Below are positions 23,283-34,744 of a DNA stretch of 64,000 nt, in pieces; within the stretch, counting starts at the first letter, position 1; each line of letters starts with the position of its first letter. The stretch comes from Parus major (taxonomy: Eukaryota > Chordata > Aves > Passeriformes > Paridae), in NCBI RefSeq assembly GCF_001522545.3, contig NC_031769.1, positions 148,313,361 through 148,377,360 on the forward strand, in the 5' to 3' direction. A program made the translations under genes and the position numbers. Under the pieces are notes generated by a model. That model was not told the origin of the DNA and searched no databases. It saw nothing but the letters and a program-made list of their open reading frames with translations.

Positions 23283-24720
23283 GTGATTTGTGTCTTGTAG
23301 AGTTTTCCAGCACTGAGCTTCTTTGTTTAGCCTGCTTTCACTGCAGACACAGGAGGGCAAACAAAAGGAAGGAAGGAAGGAAGGGGGAAAAAAGAAAAAT
23401 GGAAGGGCAGAAAGGAATGAAAAAGGATAAAAAGGCAGCTCTGTGGACATTGAGGGAAAAGAAAATAAAAGAACAGGAAAAGGAAGGGAAAGGAAGAGGG
23501 AAAGGGAGAAAAACACAGGGTTTTTCTTGTCCAGTTTAAGGGTTAGAGAAAGAATGGAAATAACATCTTTCCTTAACTGGCACTGGGAGGATATGGAGCT
23601 ATTTAAAAATACAGTGATATGCCAAATTTACTCATTCCTACAAAAATCAATGTCCACAGCCACAGGTTTTTGTTTATAAAATAGAGGTCCTGCACGTTCT
23701 TAAGTTAACTGAGCTTTGGTCGATACATGACGTAATTTTATGTATTTTTATTATAAAAATGCCTCCAGTGGGACAAAAGGCTGGTTCTAAGTGCAGGGGA
23801 GGAAACAGACTGTTCAATGCCCCTGGCAACAGCTTAATGGGAAAGCACAGATATTTTAAATTGCTTTTTAATCACTTCTAGATATTTTATCCCCCAAATT
23901 GTGACCATTTACTGAACAACTGCACCTTATTGGGAATGAGCAATGCCAGCAGGCACAGACAATATTTTGCATTTGACAAAGGTGCTCTGATCCTTTGGAA
24001 TAATATTCACACACACCAGCACTGAAGTTGAACTTTTTCAATTCTCTCCTTGCAGGTTTTCCTTATTTATTTCTGCATTTATTTATTTTTATATTCTGTT
24101 TAAAAACCAAATTTGATAGATTTCTTTATCTGCTTCCCAGCTGCTCTCTCAAAACAGACAGAGAACACTTTTTTCTACCTTAAAATACAGTCCTAACTCA
24201 AAAGTTCCCAGAACAAGATCCTTCCTTCATGGCCAGCTTGAGCCAGAGCAGATCATCTCAGACAATTGCATTGCTGAGGAGACAGGGATTGATGGCATAA
24301 ACCAACCTGCAGGAACAACTTTAAAACCATAAACATTGATTCAAAACATCTTGAAATGCTAAAATGCCCTCTCTAAGTGACAGGCACTGTGCCATGGCCT
24401 CTCCCCTTCCTTACCCCGACCCTCCTTGACTTTATGAACTCTCCTGCCCTGCTGTTGTAGCTATCTGGAAAATGAGAGTGGGAAGCAGAGTGAGTTGGGA
24501 AGTCACAGAGAATTTCAAAGTTTCATCCGCATTTCAAATTCTATAGAAAAACTGTCATTTTAGAAGAGAGTGATGTCCTTTCCCTTGGAATTCATTCAAC
24601 AGATTTGGATAGTGCCACAGGGTTTCCTCCTCCTAGTGTTTGATGCTGGGTATTTTTTGGGCTCTGGAGACTGTTCCTGTGCAATCACTGCTTGTTTGCC
24701 TTCCCTCTGCTCTGTAGCTG
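23283..24720. other. Non-coding stretch with a long purine-biased segment
   Basis: The purine-biased segment (23343-23520) includes a GGAA array. The remainder is AT-rich unique sequence with no gene. Confidence 0.7.
23343..23520. repeat. Purine-rich segment with (GGAA)n core
   Basis: About 180 bases dominated by A and G with few pyrimidine breaks. A GGAA microsatellite of 4 to 5 units sits at 23366-23383. It accounts for the charged K/E/R-rich open frames on + and the F/S/L-rich frame on -. Confidence 0.85.
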
Positions 24721-24834
24721 CCAACACAATCCTCTTCCAAACCTACACACAGTTCAACATTGTGATCCATCTCCAAGGGATGCTGATCACAATGTTGAAC
24801 TGTGTGTAGGTTTGGAAGAGCATTTTGTTGTTGG
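24721..24834. repeat. Near-perfect inverted repeat (long hairpin)
   Basis: The arms 24732-24767 and 24785-24820 are exact reverse complements over 36 bp, separated by 17 bases. Part of the spacer can extend the stem (CAT with ATG, leaving a 2-base bulge and a short loop), and outward the pairing continues imperfectly to about 24721 and 24834 with small gaps. The arm contains ACACACAGTTCAACATTGTG. The right arm runs directly into the CR1 terminus at 24830. Such a perfect palindrome is either a recent template-switch/inverted-duplication event or a structured RNA hairpin. I do not recognise it as a known microRNA. Confidence 0.93.
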
Positions 24835-24890
24835 AACAAGATGATCTTTAATGTCCCTTCCAAGCCAAAGCATTTTATGGATTCTGTGAC
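24830..24890 (+). mobile_element. CR1 LINE terminal fragment beside the hairpin
   Basis: The last 60 bases of a CR1: GTTGGAACAAGATGATCTTT, AATGTCCCTTCCAAGCCAAA, GCATTTTATGGATTCTGTGA. Its truncated 5' edge coincides with the outer end of the right hairpin arm, and GTTGG of the CR1 pairs with CCAAC at the outer end of the left arm. Confidence 0.88.
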
Positions 24891-25920
24891 TCCCAGAGCA
24901 CCCGCTCTAACACCACCCCTTAGATGGTATCTCCATCTTTACATACTGTGAGAGGACCAAAAAAGAGAGGAAAGATCCCAGTCATGGCTCCATAAAATAA
25001 CCTCAATTTTGCAGCAAGCAAGCTGGAGGGCTGCCATTTCATTCAGCTGAAATATAAATACATTCAGCCTTTTGGATCTCTAAAGGCAGAAGGAACTCAC
25101 ATCAGCTTCTTCCTCTCTGCTCAGGAAAATAAAGGGACATCTGGATTTACCCCTTTTGCTGGTACCTTGCACAACACCAGCTCTAGGCTGTCATCCCAAA
25201 CCAGCACAGGAACCTGCCTGTGTGGGGAAGAGATGTTTTTAAAAGACACCAAAAAAAATACAAATGTGGCAAATAGGAGCAAACAGAAAGCTGCAAGGCA
25301 CGGGGATGTAGATAATTCAAAATATACTGATGTGCCCTGCAGAATGGAGGCTGCAGCCAAAAAGTCTGGCCTGACAGGGCAGATTCACTCGCTGCAGAAA
25401 TGAAGGTGGTCTCATGGTTGCCTCTCCCTTAAGACAAGGAGGCACCTGCTCCTGATTTTGGGACCTGAGTTTCTGTAAATTCCAGGTGAAAAGAGAAAAA
25501 TTAACTCCATTCCTTCAAAAATTGCATGCATAAATAAATCAGGTCAAATCCTCAACCCTATCACAGAATCCCAACCATAAGTTGGCTGCCATTTGATAAA
25601 GGGAGGGCAAGAACAGTTTCATCTTTCCCCCACGGCACTTTAGAAGAAAAAGAGAACATTTTTAGGCTGGAAAAGAGGTGACTTGAGATGCTCCCATAGT
25701 GTGAGATGTGGGAAAGACATTAATATCCAGATCCATGTGTTTTCAGGTGCTGGTGCTTGGTTCCCAGCACAGGAAAGCTTCCATCAATCCCTTAATATGC
25801 AGTGGAAATTAATCTAATTTTTTGAAGATTACAAACATCCAGGAGCTGTCCTTAGTAACAGCTACTGCAACAACTGTAATTTCACTTATCTGTATTTCCC
25901 CACATCTCAAAGGAAAAAAC
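24891..25920. other. Non-coding stretch, nothing seen
   Basis: About 1 kb of unique-looking sequence without repeats, gene-like frames or RNA motifs that I recognise. Confidence 0.7.
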
Positions 25921-26335
25921 ATAGAATCATAGAAGGATCCAGGTTAGATGGGACCTTAAAGAATTCATTATTCTAACCCTCTGCCATGGGCAGGGACACC
26001 TTCCACTATCCCAGGTTGCTCCAAGCCCTGTCCAGCCCAGCCTTGGACACTTCCAGGCATGGGGCATCCACAGCTTCTCTGGGCAACCTGTGCCAGGGCC
26101 TCACCTTCCTCACATCTTCCTAATCTCTAATCTAAATCTCTCTTCTGTCAGTTTGAAGCCGTTCCCTCCTGTTCTGTCATTCCATCCCTTGTTCAAAGTC
26201 CCTCCCCAGGTCTCTTTTAGCATTTTTAGGCACTGGAAGGGGCTCAAAGGTCTCCCTGGAGCCTTCTCCAGGCAGAACATCCCCAACTCTTTCATCCTGT
26301 CCTCCCTGGAGAGGTGCTCCAGCCTTCTGATTAGA
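25921..26335 (-). mobile_element. CR1 LINE 3' fragment, about 415 bp
   Basis: A long reverse-complement CR1. From its inverted terminus CATAGAATCATAGAAGGATC it runs through CTCTGCCATGGGCAGGGACA, CCTTGGACACTTCCAGGCAT, CAACCTGTGCCAGGGCCTCA, AATCTCTAATCTAAATCTCT, AGGCACTGGAAGGGGCTCAA, GAGCCTTCTCCAGGCAGAAC and GAGAGGTGCTCCAGCCTTCT. It retains the 5'-ward segment also seen in the + copies at 8530 and 37699. The 233-codon open frame on + starting at 26090 is a chance frame, with its first third antisense to this element. Confidence 0.95.
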
Positions 26336-27267
26336 AATCCTTCCTTAACACCCAGGTTTTCCCCATCTGAGGAGCACTCCCAAATCACAAGAAACCCTCT
26401 TCCCATGTGGTGCACGGCAGACACCTCCCACAGCCAGACAGCAGCGTTCGCATCCAACAATGGAAACCTTCCCTCTATTTGCATGCTCGGCTCTGCCAAA
26501 AACAAAGCACACCACTCAAGTGGGAGAACACCTTCCTACTTCTTCAGGGAAGACCAGGGAATTTGTGCAGATCCCTGGTTACTTGGAGGCAGCGTTTCTC
26601 AAGGAAGGCAACTGAGGGAGCTCAGAGCAGCAACTCTGAGTGCTGAGGAGATAAGGACGGCAGCCCAGGAAATCAGCAATCCCAGCACAACACATCCACA
26701 CGGCCTTGCCCACGGCTGTCACTTTGAGGAGAGCTTGCTACAAAACCAGCACAGAGATTATCTTGTTCTCTTGCAGGAATGCAAGGATTGAGATGCAGGG
26801 GAAAAGCAGCAAGATGGGAGCCGCAGGCTTTGTGGAGGTGCAGCCAGCTCTGCTCACTGAGCAGAGACCACCACATGGAGGAAATCCGGCCAGAAACCAC
26901 CCCAGCGCTGGAATGTTGGCCAAGAAACTGGTTTGAGAGAACACAAAATGTGCCAGCAGCCTGATGACACTGCCCATTGCTCTGAGGGAGATGCCCTGAA
27001 TGCCAGGACATCCTGATGAAGGCAGGCATGGGTAGTTATCAGATTAACCACCCAGGGAGAAGGGTTTATGGGTCACCACAGTGCTCACATCACATGCTGA
27101 CAGCTGGGACAGACACACAAGGGTGTTGCATAATGGCTCTTTTTCCTTTCCACAGAGGAAATCCCACAGAGCAGTGTCACAACCCGGGATCACCAGTGTG
27201 TGGTGAGGACTCGGAGCAGCTCGCTGAGAGGGGAGCAATGGCAGGCCAGGTGCTCCAGGAGTCCACA
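26336..27267. other. Non-coding stretch, slightly GC-richer
   Basis: No element is recognised. Overlapping open frames of 60-118 codons occur on both strands because stop codons are fewer at this composition, and none looks like a protein family I know. Confidence 0.65.
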
Positions 27268-27540
27268 AAGAATTATGGAATTGTTTAGGTCATAAAAGAC
27301 CTTTAATATCATCAAGTCACAGCCTTAACCAAACATTGATTGCAAAGGCCACCACTATGCTGTGTCCCCAAGTACCACACCTGCACACCTGTTAAATCCC
27401 TCTCCCACTTCCTTGGGCAGCCTGTTTCAATGCTTGACCACTCTCTTGGTGAAGAAATTATTCCCAATATCAAATCTAAACCTTCCCTGGAACCACTTGA
27501 AGCCATTTTCTCTTGTCCCATCACCAACTTTGACCCCTTG
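27268..27540 (-). mobile_element. CR1 LINE 3' fragment, older type
   Basis: A reverse-complement CR1 of the divergent type: AATTATGGAATTGTTTAGGT terminus, GTGTCCCCAAGTACCACACC, CAGCCTGTTTCAATGCTTGA, ATATCAAATCTAAACCTTCC and GAAGCCATTTTCTCTTGTCC. It matches the arrangement of the copies at 31974 and 51995. Confidence 0.88.
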
Positions 27541-29754
27541 TATCTGCCCTTGGACAAAGAAAGTGTCCAGGTCCTTCACACCCCTAAAGACAAAATCAAC
27601 ACATGAGAGAACAGCTCATGAAAAGCAGCAGCATTTGTGAGGTTCACCACTGACACTTGAAAAGATCAGAAAGATGGGGACAAGGAGAAAATGCAATGAG
27701 ATCTAGCAAGGAGCTGGGCACAATGAGGACATCAACACATGAATGCTACATCTCTATTTGTTTTAACCAATAAAGGTTTATTTTATGAATTGTTGTGTGC
27801 ACACAGATGTACATTTATGACTGATAAAAACACAATTTTTCCAATTACAGTGCCTATAACAGAAAGCACCAATGACCAGACAAAGACAGAAAACCGCTCA
27901 GTAACACAAAAAGTTTGGGCAGTGAAGTTGATGCTGGACACAAATCCAGGCAGAAGCTTAGCCCCAGCCAACCTCTTACTTGCATCACCTGAATGGCTGA
28001 GGCACAGGTCAGGCCAGTTGAACCAAGTCCCCAGGGGGACCCTGCTGGTCTACTTAGCAAGGAGAGACCTCTCCAGACCTCAGCAGCCTCCGGCAAACAC
28101 TTGGTCATGTGGATGAAGGGCTGGGGCCAGGGAGCACCTTGTGCTTGTGCCCTGTGCAGCCCTTCCAGCAAAAGTGCCTTCACTGGTGCTCATTCATCAC
28201 AGAGCATGAAAAGGTAAAAACAACTCCACTGCCTGGACTTCCAGGGTATCAGGAGGTGAAAAAGAACAAATCTGAGCAAGAACAAATCTGAGCATTAGAC
28301 TCTCTGCTCCAATGATGTCCTTCTACAGCTTTGCTCCCAAAGCACCACATGTGGCTACCAAGCAGTGAGATTTTCAAGGACATTCCACACCCAACAAGGT
28401 GTATGTGACTCTTACCGAAGGGTTTCCATCCACTTTTCTCATCATACAGCAGATAGACAGGGAGAGCAACAGACCCCTGGTACACATGGGGTGGGGAGAG
28501 GGCAACCAATGAGTGTGCAAGAGCACAAAGACAACACAGGGACAGTGACAGGACTGAACTGGTCAACAAATTGACGGGGGCTAAAATGTTGTCAACACAG
28601 CCAAGCACCATCACAACAGCTGGGGAGAGAGAGATCCTGACCCCAGCTTGGCTGACACCATCAGTGCAGCTCTCAAAGCACCACAGGACTTCCACATTCA
28701 TCACACCTGGTGTTCTTTAAATTCACCACCTCCAATGCCCTGCCCCGGGCTCGTGACTCCAGATCCAGCAAGGGCAAGACTGGTCACCCACACAGGGATG
28801 CCACAACAGTTATTTTCCCCCTCACTGCTAAAACAATCTGCCCCACCACCTGGCTGACTACAGCTTTCTAACCCATTGGTCCAGGTTGCTCCCAGGGGCC
28901 ACATTGCCATGGACCTGCTCCTTTCTGCCACACAGAAGAAATTGCACATGGAAGTAAGAGATGGGAAGGGAAAGCCATAAAACTGAGAAAAGACATCCTC
29001 AGCAATATTTGTTTTAAGGCATGACTAGCTCGTACTGAAAGCCAGATTCTCTGGTTTTCAGTCCAGACCCTTGTGGGAGGACAATTTATGTTCTCTCTCT
29101 CTCCAGCCAGACATGGTGCTGGGGGACTATTCAGGGCAGCAGTAACACCACTAAAGCTCTTTTCTCAGTACTGCTGTGAGGAGACTCAGGGGCACTGAAC
29201 ATTGGTGTTTAGGGAAACATCACCTGTATCAAAGGGGACACCCATCACACTGATTCAGCACCGGTGCTGCCAAAGGTGACAGGATAATTACACAAAGCAC
29301 TGCTCCCTCCCTAAACACCAGCCTTACAGGGGATGAATAAGTTTCTGTCTCCAGGGTCACCAAGGAGGAGTCCTATAAATCTCCCTATGCCTCCAAGGGG
29401 AGGTAAACCTGGTGGGAGGGGCAGAATAGTCCCAAAAAAAGCCAGAGGATCTTGGCTGTGGCTGTGCTGCCCACAAATGGATCTGCCATGGCTGGATGTG
29501 CTGCTGGAGCAAAAAGCAATTCCCCTGAGAGGGAACCACTGAGCATCCAGTGGAAACATGAACATCCCCCAGTGTGGCATGGGACCAGCACGCCCCTGCT
29601 TGTCTTTCACATTGCCCAGGGAGACCAACAAGGCTTTGCCACCCTGGCAGGAGTTTCCAGGATGAGGAACATGAAGTTAAACCTCAAGACCTACAGAACA
29701 ATGAAGTTCTCACTGATTTCAGGAAATTTGGGATGGATTTTTTAGTTGGGCCTG
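27541..29754. other. Non-coding stretch with an exact 16-bp tandem repeat
   Basis: The direct repeat at 28262-28293 is the only structured feature. A 151-codon antisense frame (28249-28704) and many smaller ones lack recognisable domains. No gene is called. Confidence 0.65.
28262..28293. repeat. Exact tandem duplication of a 16-bp unit
   Basis: AAGAACAAATCTGAGC at 28262-28277 is followed immediately by an identical copy at 28278-28293. Perfect identity suggests a recent slippage event, so the copy number may vary between individuals. Confidence 0.92.
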
Positions 29755-29993
29755 TAGTGTCAGGGTAACGGTTTCAAACTGAAAGAGGGTAGTGGGGTCA
29801 GGCGAGAAAAAGATTTTGGTAAGACCAAATGATGCCCACAGAGGTGACAGGTGCCCCATCCCTGGAAAGATTCAGGGTGAGATGGGGCTGTGAGCAACCA
29901 GATTAAGTTGGAGATGTCCCTGCTCATTGAAGGGGAGTTGGATTTTATAACCTTCGAAAGTTGCTTCCAACCCAGACTATTCCATGGTTCAAA
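29755..29993 (+). mobile_element. CR1 LINE 3' fragment, degraded
   Basis: A + CR1: GGGTAACGGTTTCAAACTGA, CACAGAGGTGACAGGTGCCC, CATCCCTGGAAAGATTCAGG, GGGGCTGTGAGCAACCAGAT, GATGTCCCTGCTCATTGAAG, and TTCCAACCCAGACTATTCCA at the end. The 'CTCATTG' variant places it with the copy at 23035 rather than with the CCCATGGCAGG group. Confidence 0.9.
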
Positions 29994-31973
29994 TTCTGCC
30001 AGGCATCCTTAAGCACACAAGTTTCAAAGCACTGCCATTCTGCATGTTTATTTTATTCCTGTGCATGGTTTGCTCTAGAGATCAGAGACATGGAACCAGC
30101 AAAGGATCAGCACAGTGAGAACACAGGGAGAACATGAAAATATGGGCAAAGCTCTGAGACAACTCTAGGATAAGGTTGCTTTCCATATGAGCGAAGATAA
30201 AGCACTCCCTCCCCAGCCTCACCAGCAAAACCTCCCATAAACCAGCTCTCCCTTTTGGCAACTAGGTCCAAAAGAGAGTGAAACTCCTACAAAATGAAAG
30301 TCAGGGGAAAAAAAAATGTTTCTCAAGGGCAAAATTTTATTTGCATCTGCCTGAGCCCCACGTTCAGATGACCCACTCCTGAAGAGATGCTCTTACCAGC
30401 TGCTTACCAAGTTCTGCTCTCCTGGGGCACACAAGACTTTCTTCTAATCTGGAAGAAAAAGCAAGACAATTGATAAGTACTGGGAAAAAACCCTATTTCA
30501 GTGTCATGGTTAAGGACATGGCCACCATCAGCACCAAGAGCTCTGATATCCAGGCACATCCTGCAGCCTCTGAGCTGGGCTGTAGGAACAGGTACAAAAA
30601 GAACAGTTGGTTCCCCAAAACATCACTGCTGAGCATGGGGAACAGCATCTCATTTTCAAAAGAAAGTTGGTATAAATCTTTAAAATTCCTAGAAGGTTTT
30701 AATATTTCCAGATTAGCAACGACACAAAATCAGGGGATTGTAATTGTTTGGAGGACACCTGCAAGAATAATAAATAACAAATCAAAACCTTCAAAGGAAA
30801 ATGAGAATCACTTGTTTAAGTGTCCAGTCTTCTTTAAGATCCCGCACCTGCTGTGGGAGGAACACTCTGGCCACAATCCAGTTAAGCATTTCTGTGTGTC
30901 AGATTTGAGAGAACAGGGAGAACCCTGCTGAATCAAAGTCTTGGCATTTCTCACCAGCCGCTTCTTTCTCTCTCCTGCTGGCCTTCAAACATGTACACAC
31001 ACTCCTACCTTCCAAGAATTTCCAATTTTAGCTTTTATTCTAGAAACAACACCTCCTGGTTACAAAAGCAGCCAAGCTTGCTGCCAGGAAAAAGCACTGG
31101 TACAACCCCAAGGGGCAGGTCCTGCATTAGACAAGCACCAGGCAGCTCTCAAGAGCTCACAAAAGGCCTTTTAATTAATACGCCTACTTGCTTTGCTCAA
31201 TTAACACCAGTGAGGAAACCCTTCACACACTGCCTTCGGCTCTGGTCACTGTGGGCTGAACACTTTAAAATCCTTTTGCATTAATAAATACTTCCTATAC
31301 AAATGCCATATACTTCCTACACACATGCTCTATACAGAAAGCTCAGTTGAAAAAAAGAATAAAATAAAATAAAAAAAAAGGAAGCAATTTCCCCAGAGAG
31401 AAAAATTCAGAGATAAAATTGCAGCAATGATTTATATTTGCCCAGAGCAGCTGAGCAGCAATCCCAGCCCTTGGTGACCTCTGTGCAAATACACCAAGCC
31501 AATTACACACTGTGACAGAGGATTTTCCCCTCCCAGAGCAGCAGCTTCTTGTTGCTCGGAGTGAGAAACATCAAAAGGTACTGCAACAAGTGAGTGTGTG
31601 TTACTGAGCAGGCTGGGGACAACCAGCCTCGAGGTTTAATCAAGATTTGGAACCAATTGTGTGAGAGGTTTTGTAAACATTGATCTTATTGAGTTGTTAC
31701 ATCTGGAGGATGTAATTCCCAACGACCTGCCCGTTTAACCCATGGAAATCACCACGGGGCAACTCAGCTCAATCCTTCCACTCCATCTCTTCTTGTTTGC
31801 TGTGGTCTTCAATAGCAGATGAGTGCTAATCCACTTCATCCTTCAGTGTCCCACACTTGGGACGTGCCCAGCAGCACTTTTGTGTCCTTTTGGCAAGATA
31901 AAAGGGAAAATACAAACTTTTTAAAACCACCAGTCCTAGCCACCAGCTGACAGAAGAGATGCTCTCAGTTTCC
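29994..31973. other. Non-coding stretch with a possible conserved segment
   Basis: A 153-codon frame on + (30470-30931) has no domain I recognise. 31289-31332 is an imperfect tandem duplication and 31355-31380 an (AAAAT)-type tract. The segment 31480-31780 is of higher complexity, with a TGTAAACAT forkhead-like site (31672-31680), and could be a conserved non-coding element. Confidence 0.5.
31289..31332. repeat. Imperfect 22-bp tandem duplication
   Basis: Two adjacent 22-bp units both begin with TACTTCCTA; they match at 18 of 22 positions. It is an older slippage duplication. Confidence 0.8.
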
Positions 31974-32240
31974 TAGAATTACAGAATAATTTAGGTTAGA
32001 AAAGACCTTTCAGATCCATTAGTGCAACTACTAAGTATTGCCAAGGCACCACTAACCCATGTCCCCAAGTGCCACATCCACACATCTTTAAATACCTCCA
32101 GGAATGGTGACTCAACCATGTCCCTGAGTAGCCTCCTCCAATGCTTGAAAAACCTTTCAGTGAGGAAATTTTTCCTAGTTTCAAATCTAAACCTCCCTGG
32201 TGCAAACTGAGACCATTTCCTCTTGTCACTTGCTGCTTGG
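31974..32240 (-). mobile_element. CR1 LINE 3' fragment, older type
   Basis: A reverse-complement CR1: AGAATTACAGAATAATTTAG terminus, CATGTCCCCAAGTGCCACAT, CCTCCAGGAATGGTGACTCA, AGTAGCCTCCTCCAATGCTT, TTCAAATCTAAACCTCCCTG and CATTTCCTCTTGTCACTTGC. It is one of the better-preserved members of the divergent type. Confidence 0.93.
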
Positions 32241-33203
32241 GAAGAGTGGGCAGGACATGGTGATGTGCAGCCTGCCAGACCCCTTGTTTGGCCCAGGACA
32301 TCCTGGTTCCAGCTTCTTGTTGAGCCACATCATCACTGCTCTGGTTATGAGGATGCTTTTTCTCCTGGACATCCCAGAGCCCCTTTCCTTCACCCTGCTT
32401 CTTTAGAAAGAAAACCAGAAAACAGGGGCTGAGAGCTGGGAATTTGTGACTTCACAGGCCATTCTTTTCTGCTACAGGAAAAGAAATAAATTAGGAAGAA
32501 TATGATGAGAAGCAGGTAAAAGGTGTATTTATGTCTGGATTTAACCATCACAGGCTCACTATCCTTGTTTCCTGCAGGATTTCACTAAGAGTAGCCAAAA
32601 CCCAGGTGACTCCAGCAGGAGAAAGAAAGAAGAAAGATCTTCTTCAGAAGATCCAAAACTCAGCTCATCCTACCAGTGCCCACAAGGACACTGAAATTCC
32701 AGATCCCATCTGCTCCCCAAAAGGGGAAGTTACCCCTCCTCCTGAGATGTCTACAAGGGAAACCACCTCAACTTCTCAGCTGGTGCATTGAGTCTTCCTC
32801 AATTTGCTCCACCTGTGCTGTGCAGTCCACCATCTGCTTGGAACTGGGATGGGAGTACCCTTTTCTAACACCCCAAATGCACCAGCTTAATTATTATGCT
32901 TTGGGTTTTTTGTGGAGGGTTTGTCTATTTTCGTCTTTGTTTGAAGCATTCTGCCATGGGACAAAATGACTTCTGCCTGCACTGAGAGAGGAAATGCCAT
33001 CAGGATTGTTTAATTGAGATTAATTTCAGGATTGAGGCCAGACTCAGGAAAGGTGGCAGAAATCCCTCATAGCTGGACAACAAGGTTGAGGATTTATGAG
33101 TAATTCTCCTGAGCTATGCACCCAGTGCCTTGGGTATGAGTGACACATTCCTTTTTCCCTCCATGTTTGAATGGGAAATGTCATCCAAGCCCACAAACAC
33201 AAT

Positions 33204-33234
<31 letters not shown>

Positions 33235-34744
33235 AATAGCAACAACACAATTCCTGAGGTGGAGGCACAGAGTGCATCTCACTTGTACAATGTCCAATCA
33301 GCTGCTGTCTGGAGGAATTTCCCTGCTGGGTTCTGCAGGAATGTCCCCAAACTGCATCACAACCATGATGTACCTAATATTCCAAAAACCTAAAGAGCCT
33401 CTGGGGTAGAAACCAGGACAGTACCAATCCAAATCAACACAAACACTCCCGTGAACACCTCTGTTGTACCAATATTTTTGATATGGAGAGATGAATCCAG
33501 GCTTCCTCACTCCCTGCTGCTGAGCCACCACACCCATGGTCCTGCACATCCTGTCTGTGCTGATCTCACGTTCCTCCTTCCAGCCCAAAGTGGCATCTCT
33601 GGATCCCAACCAGCTCCCACTTTTTGAGCAAGCAAAGGCTTTCACATGGAGGTTATCTGAAGTTTGAAAACTGTCAAATCTCAGCTGCAAGGGAACTGGA
33701 GAGGAGAAATAGCAGCCTTTTTGTGGAGATGTCTCTGCTCCAGCTGAAGCCACCACCTTCCATCACTGAGCTGCCCTTTTGGGAATTCTCCATGCCCAGG
33801 CACCAGACATGAAGATTGCTAATGTCAGTTCCTGCTGGCATGACATCCACCCCACTTCTCCTGGGGATGAATGAGCAGATGGGACCAGTGGAAGATGGCT
33901 GCACTGGACAACTGAAGTCCTTCCAATCCAGAAACTCCCACCCAAAACACAGAGGATGAAAAGATCCTCCAGGGTCAGAATCTTTTTCCTAGGGGTAGGA
34001 ACAGGGTGAAGAAAGACACGCAGGTGGTTACTGAGAGGCTGTGCAGACTAACTCAGGTCTGTGTGGTTAGTTTTACTGTTCCCCAAATCCCTGATTTGCT
34101 ATTCCCCAGCCAACCCATTGCACTATTCCAGCAAAATAAGCACAATCCTGAAGAGTTTTGAAATTAATATGATGGTCTCTCAAGCGTCTTCTGTCATGCA
34201 GAATTAAAATTAAAATGTACACCCACCCTTGCCTCACTCCCTGAAATCCATCAGGCAGAAACTTCCCTGGGTCACGTCAAGAGACTCCGACAGCTGAAGG
34301 GGCTAATGGGAAACTGCATTTCCAGCTGCTGCCAGGCTTCAGAGCAGGGTTCCAGCCACACCAGCACTGCTCCAGCAGACCAGCCCCTGCCTCAGACACA
34401 GCAAAGCTGCTTTTAGAGCAGTTTCCTCCATGCACAGGGGTGACAATCATCTTCCAATATAAATGGCTATGAGAGAACCAGAGGAATGGTGGTTTCCAGA
34501 TGTCTTGGGAAAAAAAAAAGGCAACCATGAGGTTTTCTCAGGAAATAATTGCTGAAGAGCTCACGTGTGTTCTTGCTGTGCCATCATACTGACATGAGAG
34601 AAGTGAAAAATGGAAACCAGAAGAAAACTGATTCAATCTCTGCAAAAGCCTCAGGGGACAGGTGGCAGCAAACACAAAGTTCAGGGGCAACAACACACAA
34701 TGACACCTCACAAAGCTGGGCATCCCTAAGGAGAGAAAGTTCTG
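32241..34744. other. Non-coding stretch, nothing gene-like
   Basis: It contains an A-run at 33211-33230. A 152-codon antisense frame (33298-33756) carries no domain I recognise. No CR1 copy was found in these 2.5 kb. Confidence 0.65.
33211..33230. repeat. Poly(A) run of about 20
   Basis: An uninterrupted A-run after TTATTT. No target-site duplication or retrocopy body is apparent around it. Confidence 0.9.

Noticed and set aside
24721..24834. Hairpin as a Rho-independent terminator or a DNA transposon (MITE)
   Set aside because: The genome context is avian, so a bacterial terminator is irrelevant. There is no TA or other target-site duplication at the arm ends, and the right end merges with a CR1 tail, which argues against a MITE.
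26090..26791. 233-codon open frame on +, the longest in the window
   Set aside because: Its first third reads antisense through the - strand CR1 copy at 25921-26335, and the remainder has no domain or coding texture that I recognise.
28249..28704. 151-codon antisense frame
   Set aside because: No recognised domain; it ends in the tandem-repeat region and shares its span with unrelated + frames.
30470..30931. 153-codon frame on +
   Set aside because: Composition is consistent with a chance frame; no domain, repeat or signal peptide is recognised.
33298..33756. 152-codon antisense frame
   Set aside because: No recognisable domain, and overlapping frames on both strands show this is simply a stop-poor stretch.
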